Shown here: positions 21,680 to 29,874 of the stretch, piece by piece
Position numbering within the stretch: the first letter of the stretch is position 1
Layout: each line of letters begins with the position of its first letter
NCBI RefSeq assembly: GCF_014204915.1
Contig: NZ_JACHMH010000001.1
Location: 4,241,501-4,305,500, forward strand
Length of the DNA: 64,000 nucleotides
Source: Crossiella cryophila
GTDB lineage: Bacteria; Actinomycetota; Actinomycetes; Mycobacteriales; Pseudonocardiaceae
Direction of reading: 5' to 3'
Translations under genes and position numbers: made by a program
Notes under the pieces: model-generated
Told to the model about the DNA's origin: nothing
Seen by the model: the letters and a program-made list of their open reading frames with translations, nothing else
Database searches by the model: none

Positions 21680-22509
21680 TCCGCCCCGGTGCGCAGGGTC
21701 CAGTTCCGCCGCTCGTACCGCACGGCCATCCCGGCCCGCAGCATGTTGTGCAGCGAGGAGTTGTGCTCACCCGGCTGCTCGGCCCCGGTCTCCGACACCA
21801 GCCACCGCGCCCCGCCAGCCCGCGCCAGTTCCGCCCGCGCCCACAGCAGCGCGCTCTGCCCGCCCCGGCCGCGCGCGGCGGGCACGGTGGCGCCGCTGAA
21901 CATGTTGCCGACCTCGCCGTGCACCCGCAGCATCGCGGTGCCCACCAGGTCCCCGCCGTCCCAGCTGCCCAGGGCGTGCCAGCCCAGGTCGGTCCGCCCG
22001 ACCGAGGCCTCCGCCACCCGGCGCAACACCAGACCGGGCAGCCCGAAGACCTCCGCCATCACCGTCGCCCACCGCGGCGCCTGGGCCGCGGTGACCTCGG
22101 CCACCCGCAGTTCGGGGGCAGGCTCGGGCGGCACGATCGCGTCCAGCCGCGCCGCCACCTTCACCAGCAGCGCGCCCTCGGTCAGCTCGTGCTTGGCGGC
22201 GATCTCCGCCCAGTCCGCGGGCAGTGCCGAGGGCGCGATCTGCACGGTGGCCGAGCCCACCCCGTGCGTGGCGAGGAACTCGCGCGCCTGTCCGATCAGC
22301 GCCGCGGTGACCGGTTCGGTGAGGCCCAGCCCGACCGCCCGGCTCCAGAACCCGGACGGATCGTTCCGCACCGCGACCACGACCCCGCCGCCCAGGCGGG
22401 TCACCGCGACGCCCAGCTCCCGCCGGGTTTCCGCGGACAACAGGCTGACCAGGCTGTGCATCGCCTCGGCCTCGGACTGCTCGGCCAGTTCGGCGCTGAT
22501 CGTCTCCAT
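21676..22509 (-). CDS. GNAT-family acetyltransferase with extended N-terminus
   Basis: A 277-residue protein with the GNAT acetyl-CoA loop at TVPAARGRGGQSALLWARAE (about residues 205-225) and the late strand GAEQPGEHNSSLHNMLRAGM. The N-terminal 110 residues (METISAELAEQSEAEAMHSL onward) are a separate, acetyltransferase-like half with a degenerate loop; two-domain GNATs of this size are common in actinobacteria. ATG 22509 is preferred; a TATGAC box lies 6 nt upstream and no ribosome site is seen. The substrate is unknown. It was probably once co-transcribed with the transporter now decayed downstream. Confidence 0.8.
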   Translation of the reverse strand: METISAELAEQSEAEAMHSLVSLLSAETRRELGVAVTRLGGGVVVAVRNDPSGFWSRAVGLGLTEPVTAALIGQAREFLATHGVGSATVQIAPSALPADWAEIAAKHELTEGALLVKVAARLDAIVPPEPAPELRVAEVTAAQAPRWATVMAEVFGLPGLVLRRVAEASVGRTDLGWHALGSWDGGDLVGTAMLRVHGEVGNMFSGATVPAARGRGGQSALLWARAELARAGGARWLVSETGAEQPGEHNSSLHNMLRAGMAVRYERRNWTLRTGAE

Positions 22510-22603
22510 GCCGAGGTCATAGCAGAACCCCAGGTCACCGGGGTGCCCGTGACGTGGATGTGCCACCGCCGGGCAGCGAAACGCACCCCGCCGGGCGTCC
22601 CGC

Positions 22604-23032
22604 TCAGCCCGGCGCGTCCTCGGTGAGCTGCCGCATCAGGTTCGCGATGTCCGGCGCCACCCACTCCTCGGCGAAACGTCCGTCCGCGGTGAAGCGGTAG
22701 TGCTCCACACTCCAGAACTCCACCCGGCGCCCGGTGGCCGGGACGCCGTTGAACTCGCCGCGGTGGGTGCCGCGGAAACGGGCCCGGACGGCGAGCTGAT
22801 CGCCCGCGGCGAGCATGTTCTCGATCTCGATGTCCAGGTCGGGGAAGGCGGTCAGCATGGCCTGGGCGCCCATCCGCCAGACCTCGCGGCCGTGGAAGGG
22901 CTCGGGCACGCCGGGGATGTTGGCGATGAAGTCCTCGGTCAGCAGGCGCACACAGGCGTCCAGGTCGCCGCCCTGCAGCGTCCGGTAGGTGGTGCGCATG
23001 GTGTTCATGTTCCGCTCGGCGACGGCGTCCAC
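22604..23032 (-). CDS. SnoaL-like/NTF2-fold protein
   Basis: A 142-residue cone-shaped fold of the SnoaL polyketide cyclase-like group: TYRTLQGGDLDACVRLLTED, then PFHGREVWRMGAQAMLTAFP and VEFWSVEHYRFTADGRFAEE. Members are cyclases, hydrolases, isomerases or simple ligand binders, so no reaction is assigned. GTG 23032 is selected because GAGGAAGGAG lies 6 nt upstream; longer in-frame starts would run into the MarR gene. It diverges from marR with 41 bp between starts, so it is the obvious regulated target. Confidence 0.82.
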   Translation of the reverse strand: MDAVAERNMNTMRTTYRTLQGGDLDACVRLLTEDFIANIPGVPEPFHGREVWRMGAQAMLTAFPDLDIEIENMLAAGDQLAVRARFRGTHRGEFNGVPATGRRVEFWSVEHYRFTADGRFAEEWVAPDIANLMRQLTEDAPG

Positions 23033-23060
23033 GGTTCGCTCCTTCCTCGGCACCACGCGG

Positions 23061-23093
23061 TAGCATGGTGAATATGGGACATAGTGAACATGG
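23061..23093 (+). promoter_or_regulatory. MarR/SnoaL promoter with paired direct repeats
   Basis: TAGCAT at 23061-23066 lies 7 nt before ATG 23074, a leaderless-type -10 box. Two 14-bp direct repeats, CATGGTGAATATGG (23064-23077) and CATAGTGAACATGG (23080-23093), 16 bp apart, cover the start of the MarR gene. Their AT content stands out from the surroundings. They are a plausible autoregulatory operator; binding is inferred. Confidence 0.45.
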
Positions 23094-23538
23094 TACATCA
23101 TCTGCCGAGTCGGCGTTCGGGGCGCTGATGCTGGCCAACGACCTGATCAACCAGGAGATGACCGCCACCCTGCACGCCGACGGCCTCACCCCCGCCCGCG
23201 CCAAGGCCCTGTGGACCCTCGCCCCCCTCGCCCCGATCACCCAGCGCGCCCTGGCCGACGCCCTGGCCGTCACCCCACGCAACGTCACCACCCTGGTCGA
23301 CGCCCTGGAGGAGTCCGGGTTCGTCACCCGCGGCGCGCACCCGGAGGACCGCAGGGCCATCGCGGTGGACCTGACCGTCAAGGGGCGCACCGCGATCGAG
23401 CACATGCGCGACTCGGCGGCGGAACTGGCCGATGCGCTCTTCGGTGCGCTGCCGCCGGCGGAGCTGGCGCTGGTCACCCGGGTGCTGCACGGGGTGGCCG
23501 GGTACTTCGCCGCGCACATCCCCGGGCCGGCCGACTGA
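23074..23538 (+). CDS. MarR-family transcriptional regulator
   Basis: A 154-residue winged-helix repressor. The recognition helix region is QRALADALAVTPRNVTTLVDALEESGFVTR (residues about 59-88), followed by the wing HPEDRRAIAVDLT. MarR dimers usually respond to small phenolic or oxidant ligands and control a divergent neighbour, here the SnoaL-like gene. ATG 23074 is chosen because a TAGCAT box ends 7 nt upstream and no ribosome site exists; ATG 23065 is the alternative. Confidence 0.85.
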   Translation: MGHSEHGTSSAESAFGALMLANDLINQEMTATLHADGLTPARAKALWTLAPLAPITQRALADALAVTPRNVTTLVDALEESGFVTRGAHPEDRRAIAVDLTVKGRTAIEHMRDSAAELADALFGALPPAELALVTRVLHGVAGYFAAHIPGPAD

Positions 23539-23557
23539 ACCTGGGACACTCCGGCGG

Positions 23558-24412
23558 GTGACCGGACCGGGGGAGCGGGTCAAGCCGCCCATCGCCACGG
23601 GCAGCGCGATCCTGGGCACCGTCGCCCTGCTGCCGATGATCCTGTTCGGCCCGCTGTTCGTGGAGTTCATGACCCTGGGCATGGACTGCTCCCGGGAATT
23701 CCCCAGGGGCGGCGGCTGCGATCCGGCCACCCGGTCCGCGGTGAACCGGGGGCTGCTCGGCGGGTTCGGCGCGAGCGTGCTGCTCATGGTGGCGGCCTAC
23801 GTCTTCCGGCGGGCGCGGCCCTGGAACCGGCGCTGGCTGGTCCTCGGGTCCCTCGCCGTCGCGGTGGCGACGCTGGGAGTGGCGGTCTCGGTGCGCACGG
23901 AGCGGCCGAGTCCGGCGGACCGGACCTGGTCGGAGGAGCGGGAACGGGCCGCTGAGCACGAGCGTGAGATCGCCGCGATGCGGGCGCGCAGTCCCCTGGA
24001 AGAGGTTCGGGCCCGGCTGGAATCCGCACGGGCCGAGCTGGACCGGCGGCTGGCCGAGGCGGTGCCGGGCGTGCGCTGGCCCAGCCTGTTCCGGCAGGAG
24101 CGACCCTGCTCCGGCCATCCCGAAGGGCGGGAGCTGACCGACCGCGTCCGTCTCGACAGCAGCCCGCCGCAGGTCAGCGGTCCGGGCGGCCGGGAGTTCA
24201 GCGCCGAGGAACTGCGGGCGATCGAGCAGGCGTTCCGGGCGGCGCTGCGGCCCGCCGGGTTCACCGGCCCGCCGCTGGAAGGTGGCCGCGACGGCGAGCG
24301 GTGGACTCCGCTGCGGGATCCGGAGGAGGCCACCCTGCGTCTGTGGGTACAGCGCGGCCGGGTCTCCTTCTCCTTCGGCACCCAATGCCACCTGCCCAGG
24401 GCGGTCCGTTAG
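23558..24412 (+). CDS. Membrane protein with periplasmic coiled coil, unknown function
   Basis: A 284-residue protein with two predicted membrane helices (residues about 14-38 and 62-85) and a third hydrophobic stretch (WLVLGSLAVAVATLGVAVSV). A charged coiled coil follows (EERERAAEHEREIAAMRARS to LESARAELDRRLAEA). The soluble C-terminus ends FGTQCHLPRAVR. The family is not recognised. GTG 23558 lies 19 bp after the MarR stop with a GACACT box 7 nt upstream. Coding character is clear from third-position GC; the exact start is uncertain. Confidence 0.65.
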   Translation: MTGPGERVKPPIATGSAILGTVALLPMILFGPLFVEFMTLGMDCSREFPRGGGCDPATRSAVNRGLLGGFGASVLLMVAAYVFRRARPWNRRWLVLGSLAVAVATLGVAVSVRTERPSPADRTWSEERERAAEHEREIAAMRARSPLEEVRARLESARAELDRRLAEAVPGVRWPSLFRQERPCSGHPEGRELTDRVRLDSSPPQVSGPGGREFSAEELRAIEQAFRAALRPAGFTGPPLEGGRDGERWTPLRDPEEATLRLWVQRGRVSFSFGTQCHLPRAVR

Positions 24413-24501
24413 CAGACCGAGGGCCCTCCGGCTAGCAGCCACTCGCGGGGACCGCCGAGACCTCGGTCTCTGTCTCGATCAAGCCAGTTCCCCGGGTGGC
24501 C

Positions 24502-24531
24502 GTGACCAGCGACATTCCCGCCCGCTAGGGT
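24502..24531 (+). promoter_or_regulatory. gap promoter (sigma-70-type)
   Basis: GTGACC (-35, 24502-24507) and TAGGGT (-10, 24526-24531) with an 18-bp spacer. This gives a leader of about 58 nt before GTG 24597. It is the likely start of the gap-pgk-tpiA transcript. Confidence 0.5.
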
Positions 24532-24533
24532 GA

Positions 24534-25601
<1,068 letters not shown>

Positions 25602-25614
25602 CGGAGAGACAACT

Positions 25615-26835
25615 GTGAAGACCCTGGCAGATCTGCTCGCCGAGGGTGTTGCCGGTCGGCGCGTGCTGGTGCGCGCCGACCTCAACGTTCCTCTGGACGG
25701 CTCCGTCATCACCGACGACGGCCGGGTCCGCGCCTCGCTGCCCACCCTGCGGCAGCTGACCGAGGCCGGGGCCCGCGTGCTCGTCGCGGCACACCTGGGC
25801 CGCCCCAAGGGCGAGCCCGACCCCAAGTTCTCCCTCGCCCCGGTCGCGGCGCGCCTCGGCGAACTGCTCGGCGCCGAGGTGGCCCTGGCCGCCGACGTGA
25901 CCGGCCCCTCGGCGAAGTCCACTGTGGACGGTCTGACCGACGGCAGGGTGGCACTGCTGGAGAACGTGCGCTTCGAGGCGCGCGAGACCAGCAAGGACGA
26001 GACCGAGCGGGCCGCCTTCGCCGCCGAACTCGCCGCGCTGCTCGGTGCCGACGGCGCCTACGTCTCCGACGGATTCGGTGTGGTGCACCGCAAGCAGGCC
26101 TCGGTCTACGACGTGGCCAAGCTGCTGCCGCACTACGCAGGCGGCCTGGTGCTGGCCGAGGTCGAGGTGCTGCGCAAGCTCACCACCGACACCGCGCGGC
26201 CGTACGTGGTCGTGCTCGGCGGGTCCAAGGTCTCGGACAAGCTCGGCGTGATCTCCAACCTGCTGGCCAAGGTGGACCGCCTGCTCATCGGCGGCGGCAT
26301 GGCCTACACCTTCCTCAAGGCCCAGGGCCACGAGGTCGGCGAGTCGCTGCTGCAGGAGGACCAGCTCGACACCGTGCGCGGCTTCCTCAAGGAGGCGGCC
26401 GAGCGCGGCGTGGAACTGGTGCTGCCGGTCGACGTCGCCACCGCCGAGCGGTTCCCGGACTTCGGCGCCGACTCCCAGCCCGCCCCCGTGGTGGTGCCGG
26501 TGGACGGCATCCCGGCCGGGCGGATGGGCCTGGACATCGGCCCGGACACCGAACGCCTGTTCGCGGACAAGCTCGCCGACGCCCAGACCGTGTTCTGGAA
26601 CGGGCCGATGGGCGTGTTCGAGGTCGCCGAGTACGCCAGCGGCACCCGCTCGGTGGCCAAGGCGCTGGTCGGCTCCTCGGCGTTCACCGTCGTCGGCGGC
26701 GGTGACTCCGCGGCCGCGGTGCGCCTGCTCGGCCTGCCGGAGGACGGTTTCTCGCACATCTCCACCGGTGGTGGAGCATCCCTGGAATTCCTTGAGGGCA
26801 AGGAACTCCCCGGCGTTTCCGTCCTGGAGGACTGA
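25615..26835 (+). CDS. pgk: Phosphoglycerate kinase
   Basis: A 406-residue two-domain kinase transferring phosphate from 1,3-bisphosphoglycerate to ADP. N-terminal substrate-binding blocks are [16 protein letters not shown] (about residue 15) and [15 protein letters not shown] (about 57). The nucleotide-binding C-terminal part includes [24 protein letters not shown] and the hinge GGGDSAAAV and [14 protein letters not shown]. The length is normal. Its stop overlaps the tpiA ATG (TGATGG), so translation is coupled. Confidence 0.97.
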   Translation: MKTLADLLAEGVAGRRVLVRADLNVPLDGSVITDDGRVRASLPTLRQLTEAGARVLVAAHLGRPKGEPDPKFSLAPVAARLGELLGAEVALAADVTGPSAKSTVDGLTDGRVALLENVRFEARETSKDETERAAFAAELAALLGADGAYVSDGFGVVHRKQASVYDVAKLLPHYAGGLVLAEVEVLRKLTTDTARPYVVVLGGSKVSDKLGVISNLLAKVDRLLIGGGMAYTFLKAQGHEVGESLLQEDQLDTVRGFLKEAAERGVELVLPVDVATAERFPDFGADSQPAPVVVPVDGIPAGRMGLDIGPDTERLFADKLADAQTVFWNGPMGVFEVAEYASGTRSVAKALVGSSAFTVVGGGDSAAAVRLLGLPEDGFSHISTGGGASLEFLEGKELPGVSVLED

Positions 26836-27620
26836 TGGCGCGCAAGCCGTTCATCGCCGGCAACTGGAAGATGAACCTGAACCACCTGGAAGCCATCGCG
26901 CTGGTCCAGAAGTTCGCGTTCTCCCTGCCGGACAAGTACTACGACAAGGTCGACGTGGCGGTGCTGCCGCCGTTCGTGGACATCCGCAGCATCCAGACCC
27001 TCAAGGACGGCGACAAGCTGCTGCTCACCTACGGTGCGCAGGACCTCTCGCCGTCGGACTCCGGCGCCTACACCGGGGACATCTCGGGTCCGATGCTGGC
27101 CAAGCTCGGCTGCGCCTGGGTGGTCGTCGGCCACTCCGAGCGCCGGGAGATCCACGGCGAGACCGACGACCTGGTCAACAAGAAGGTCCGCGCGGCGCTC
27201 AAGCACGGCGTCGCGCCGATCTTCTGCATCGGCGAGAAGCTGGAGATCCGGGAAGCCGGCACGCACGTGGAGTACACCACCGAGGCGCTCATCGCCGGGC
27301 TCAAGGGCCTCAAGGCCGAGCAGGTCCAGCAGGTCGTGGTGGCCTACGAGCCGGTCTGGGCCATCGGCACCGGGCGGGTGGCCAGCGCCGCCGACGCCCA
27401 GGAGGTGTGCGGGGCGATCCGGGCCAAGCTCGCGGAGAAGTACGGGCCCGAGGTGGCGGCCTCGGTGCGGGTGCTCTACGGCGGCTCGGTCAAGTCCGGC
27501 AACATCGCCGAACTGATCAAGCAGGAGGACATCGACGGGGCACTGGTCGGCGGGGCCAGCCTGGACGCGGAGGAGTTCGCGAAACTCTGCGCACTCGCCG
27601 CCGGTGGCCCGCTGCCGTAA
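26835..27620 (+). CDS. tpiA: Triosephosphate isomerase
   Basis: A 261-residue TIM barrel interconverting dihydroxyacetone phosphate and glyceraldehyde-3-phosphate. [12 protein letters not shown] carries the substrate Asn and Lys (residues 6-17), [10 protein letters not shown] the electrophilic His (near 101), [11 protein letters not shown] the catalytic Glu (near 173), and [14 protein letters not shown] the phosphate loop. It is the third gene of the operon and overlaps pgk by one base. Confidence 0.97.
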   Translation: MARKPFIAGNWKMNLNHLEAIALVQKFAFSLPDKYYDKVDVAVLPPFVDIRSIQTLKDGDKLLLTYGAQDLSPSDSGAYTGDISGPMLAKLGCAWVVVGHSERREIHGETDDLVNKKVRAALKHGVAPIFCIGEKLEIREAGTHVEYTTEALIAGLKGLKAEQVQQVVVAYEPVWAIGTGRVASAADAQEVCGAIRAKLAEKYGPEVAASVRVLYGGSVKSGNIAELIKQEDIDGALVGGASLDAEEFAKLCALAAGGPLP

Positions 27621-27632
27621 GGCCGTGACCTG

Positions 27633-27669
27633 GCCATTACGTAGTGCAATCGCCATTACGTACGGCAAT
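27633..27669 (+). repeat. 18-bp direct repeat between tpiA and secG
   Basis: Two 18-mers, at 27633-27650 and 27652-27669, share 16 of 18 positions (form GCCATTACGTANNGCAAT) at a 19-bp period. The segment is AT-rich compared with its surroundings and lies about 40 bp upstream of the likely secG -10 box. It could be a regulator site; no known family consensus is recognised. Confidence 0.55.
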
Positions 27670-27706
27670 GATCCGGAGGGCGGTCCAAGTCGGCCGCCCT
27701 TACCGG

Positions 27707-27712
27707 TACTCT
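27707..27712 (+). promoter_or_regulatory. -10 box of the secG promoter
   Basis: TACTCT, about 32 bp upstream of ATG 27744. No good -35 hexamer is visible. A short inverted repeat (27677-27683 with 27694-27700) precedes it and may be a weak tpiA terminator. Confidence 0.4.
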
Positions 27713-27743
27713 GTGACGTCTACCGCGGTACGGCGAGGATGAG

Positions 27744-27992
27744 ATGAAGCTGACTCTTCAGATTGTGTTGATCGTGGCCAGCGTGGTGCTGGTGCTCCTG
27801 GTGCTGCTGCACCGTGGCCGGGGCGGCGGGCTTTCCTCGCTGTTCGGCGGCGGTATGCAGTCGAGCCTGTCCGGCTCAAGCGTGGTGGAGAAGAACCTGG
27901 ATCGCCTCACGCTGTTCTTCGGCGCGGTCTGGTTGATCTCCATCATCGGCGTCGGCCTGTTGATGAAGCTCGCCCCGGCAGCGGCGACCTGA
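27744..27992 (+). CDS. secG: Protein translocase subunit SecG
   Basis: An 82-residue membrane protein of the SecYEG channel. Helix 1 is LQIVLIVASVVLVLLVLLH; the conserved loop GRGGGLSSLFGGGMQSSLSGSS follows in sequence, and helix 2 is LTLFFGAVWLISIIGVGLLM. GCGAGGATGAG precedes the ATG. secG downstream of tpiA is the normal actinobacterial arrangement. Confidence 0.93.
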   Translation: MKLTLQIVLIVASVVLVLLVLLHRGRGGGLSSLFGGGMQSSLSGSSVVEKNLDRLTLFFGAVWLISIIGVGLLMKLAPAAAT

Positions 27993-28002
27993 GCTGAGCT
28001 GA

Positions 28003-28029
28003 GGGAACCGGATCCGGGCCTCGGCCGTT
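28003..28029 (+). promoter_or_regulatory. Sigma-R/sigma-H-type promoter of rbpA
   Basis: GGGAAC (28003-28008), an 18-nt spacer and GTT (28027-28029). This matches the disulphide-stress sigma-R/SigH consensus GGAAY-N18-GTT at its key positions and spacing. rbpA is an established sigma-R target in Streptomyces. The two nearby TTGACA hexamers (28037, 28057) lack partner -10 boxes. Confidence 0.6.
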
Positions 28030-28112
28030 CCAACGGTTGACAGTCCGGATCCGGGTTTGACAAGTGAACACAGGCACCAGGGGCAAATACATGACGGGGG
28101 AAGTGAGGGTCG

Positions 28113-28457
28113 ATGGCTGGCGGTAACGCGATCCGCGGCACCCGAGTCGGTGCTGGCCCGATGGGCGAGTCCGAACGAGGTGAGTCGGCGCCGAGGCAAC
28201 GGGTGGCCTACTTCTGTGCCAACGGGCACGAGGTCCGGCCGTCCTTCGCCTTGGAGGCCGAGGTACCGGAGAGCTGGGACTGCCCGCGCTGCGGGCTCCC
28301 GGCAGGTCGCAACGAGCAGGCCCCTCCGGCCGCGCCGCGCAACGAGCCCTACAAGACTCACCTGGCCTACGTGAAGGAGCGCCGCTCCGACGCCGACGGC
28401 CAGGCGATCCTGGAAGAGGCCCTGGCCCGGCTGCGGGCCCAGCGCGGCGAGGCCTGA
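28113..28457 (+). CDS. rbpA: RNA polymerase-binding protein RbpA
   Basis: A 114-residue actinobacteria-specific activator that binds the principal sigma factor and core polymerase and stabilises the open complex. Features are a flexible N-terminus with the IRGTRVG motif, a zinc-ribbon-like core domain (VAYFCANGH, then WDCPRCGLPAG), a basic linker (NEPYKTHLAYVKERRS) and the C-terminal sigma-interacting helices (EEALARLRAQRGEA). GAGGG lies 4-6 nt before ATG 28113. A small ATG-initiated frame (28091-28126) overlaps the start. Promoter sequence suggests induction by thiol stress. Confidence 0.95.
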   Translation: MAGGNAIRGTRVGAGPMGESERGESAPRQRVAYFCANGHEVRPSFALEAEVPESWDCPRCGLPAGRNEQAPPAAPRNEPYKTHLAYVKERRSDADGQAILEEALARLRAQRGEA

Positions 28458-28560
28458 GTCTCGGCCTGACAAGGGGAACGACTGGCGGTACGGCCGTGTG
28501 GGGCACGGCCGGTTCGAAGCAGGTCGCGGTGTCGGAAGCGGCCTGTCGCAGGGGTCAGTG

Positions 28561-28598
28561 AGACGACTGCCCGGAGGCCGTCCGCCTCCGGGCCGTCT
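28561..28598 (+). terminator. Hairpin terminator after rbpA
   Basis: A perfect 10-bp stem (28569-28578 with 28584-28593), 5-nt loop, extended by AGACG/CGTCT outer arms. There is no T-run. It lies between rbpA and cutA. Confidence 0.6.
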
Positions 28599-28613
28599 GC
28601 TGTCCGGGCCCGG

Positions 28614-28619
28614 TACCGT
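28614..28619 (+). promoter_or_regulatory. -10 box of a possible leaderless cutA promoter
   Basis: TACCGT ends 5 nt before ATG 28625, and no ribosome site precedes the start. The spacing is slightly short for a leaderless start. Confidence 0.35.
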
Positions 28620-28624
28620 GCGGC

Positions 28625-28939
28625 ATGGCCGAGCACCTGATCGTCACCACCACCCTGGACACCCCCGAGGCCGCGCACGCTCTCGCCGCCGCCGTGGTCG
28701 AGGCCCGCCTGGCGGCCTGTGTGCAGATCCTGCCCGTGACCAGCGTGTACCGCTGGAACGGCGCCATCCAGTCCGATCCGGAGTGGCGCCTGGAATGCAA
28801 GACCAGCGCCGATCGCCTGGACGCCCTGCTCGCCGAACTGCGGGCCCGGCACGGCTACGACGAACCCGAACTCATCGCCACCCCCGTCGTGGCAGGCTCC
28901 GCGGGCTACCTGGACTGGGTGACCGCGGAGACCCGCTGA
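28625..28939 (+). CDS. cutA: CutA divalent-cation tolerance protein
   Basis: A 104-residue ferredoxin-like trimeric protein. Family blocks are VTTTLDTPEAAHALAAAVVE, AACVQILPVTSVYRWNGAIQ and the tail YDEPELIATPVVAGSAGYLDW. Despite the name, its role in copper tolerance is disputed; it is a very stable signalling-type trimer. Its last 34 bases overlap the 3' end of the hydrolase gene on the opposite strand. Confidence 0.92.
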   Translation: MAEHLIVTTTLDTPEAAHALAAAVVEARLAACVQILPVTSVYRWNGAIQSDPEWRLECKTSADRLDALLAELRARHGYDEPELIATPVVAGSAGYLDWVTAETR

Positions 28940-29790
28940 GCCGACCCGGTGAAGGCGGTCACCGCGCCGAGGAACGGCTCCGGCTCCTCCAGGTGCCCGA
29001 AGTGGCCGCTGTGCTCCAGGACCACCAGGCGCGCGGTGGGGATGCCAGTGGCCAGTTCCTGGGCCCAGCGCGGGCCGCAGATGAAATCCTGCCTGCCCAC
29101 GATGACCAGGGTCGGGGTGTGGATGACATCCAGGTCGTCGCGGACGTCCCAGGGCTCCCGCAGCCGGTCCGGGTCGTGCGTGGCGTCCAGGGTGCCCAGC
29201 CAGCCGGACAGGTCGGTGCCGGCGTAGTCGGCGAAGTACAGCGGCAGCACGGTGCCCAGGTAGGCGCGCAGTGAGGCGTCGTCGGTGATCGGCGTCCGGC
29301 CGAAGGCGGCCGCGGCCCGCTCGGTGTCCGGATCGCCGGGGTGCGCGGCCAGCCGGTCCCGCACGCCCCTGGCGAGTTCCTCGGCGAACTCGGGGGTGTC
29401 CATGGTGGGCGCGCCGTCGTAGAGGATCAGTCCGCTCAGCCGGTCCGGGTGGTCCAGGGCGTACTGCAGGCCGACGAAGGCGCCGTGCGAATGGCCGAGG
29501 AAGTACACCTCGGGGCCGCCGAGGTGGTCGATCACGCCGTCGACGAACTCGGCGTAGCGGCGCACCGTGTACCGGCCGCCGGGCAGCGCCTCGCTGCGGC
29601 CGGTGCCCACCGGCTCCAGGTAGACCAGGGTCAGGTGGCGTTCCAGCGCGGGCATCCGCAAGTACTCCCAGTGGATGCCGGGACCGCCGGGATGGACCAG
29701 GCAGAGCGGGCCGGTGCCTGCCACGTGGTAGCGCTGGCGGATGCCGCCGACCTCGATCAGGTGCGATCCGGCGGACAGGACGTCGGTCAT
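28906..29790 (-). CDS. Alpha/beta hydrolase, proline iminopeptidase-like
   Basis: A 294-residue serine hydrolase. The oxyanion motif HPGGPG is near residue 33, the nucleophile elbow GHSHGAFVG (Ser near 100), the acid in IVGRQDFICGP and the catalytic His in HSGHFGHLEEPEPF. HGGPG-type motifs and the cap arrangement point to peptidase family S33 (proline iminopeptidase and relatives). The substrate is unknown and there is no signal peptide. The start ATG is at 29790. The 3' end overlaps cutA. Confidence 0.87.
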   Translation of the reverse strand: MTDVLSAGSHLIEVGGIRQRYHVAGTGPLCLVHPGGPGIHWEYLRMPALERHLTLVYLEPVGTGRSEALPGGRYTVRRYAEFVDGVIDHLGGPEVYFLGHSHGAFVGLQYALDHPDRLSGLILYDGAPTMDTPEFAEELARGVRDRLAAHPGDPDTERAAAAFGRTPITDDASLRAYLGTVLPLYFADYAGTDLSGWLGTLDATHDPDRLREPWDVRDDLDVIHTPTLVIVGRQDFICGPRWAQELATGIPTARLVVLEHSGHFGHLEEPEPFLGAVTAFTGSAQRVSAVTQSR

Positions 29791-29874
29791 GGGCTCAGCA
29801 TGAGCCGACCGCGTGCCACCGGACCGCCCTGACCTGGGCTTGTCACCGCGAGGCAGGAATCCCTGCCCCCGTAG

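Noticed and set aside
28037-28062. Two TTGACA hexamers as sigma-70 -35 boxes for rbpA
   Set aside because: No -10 box occurs at 16-19 bp from either; the sigma-R-type promoter fits better.
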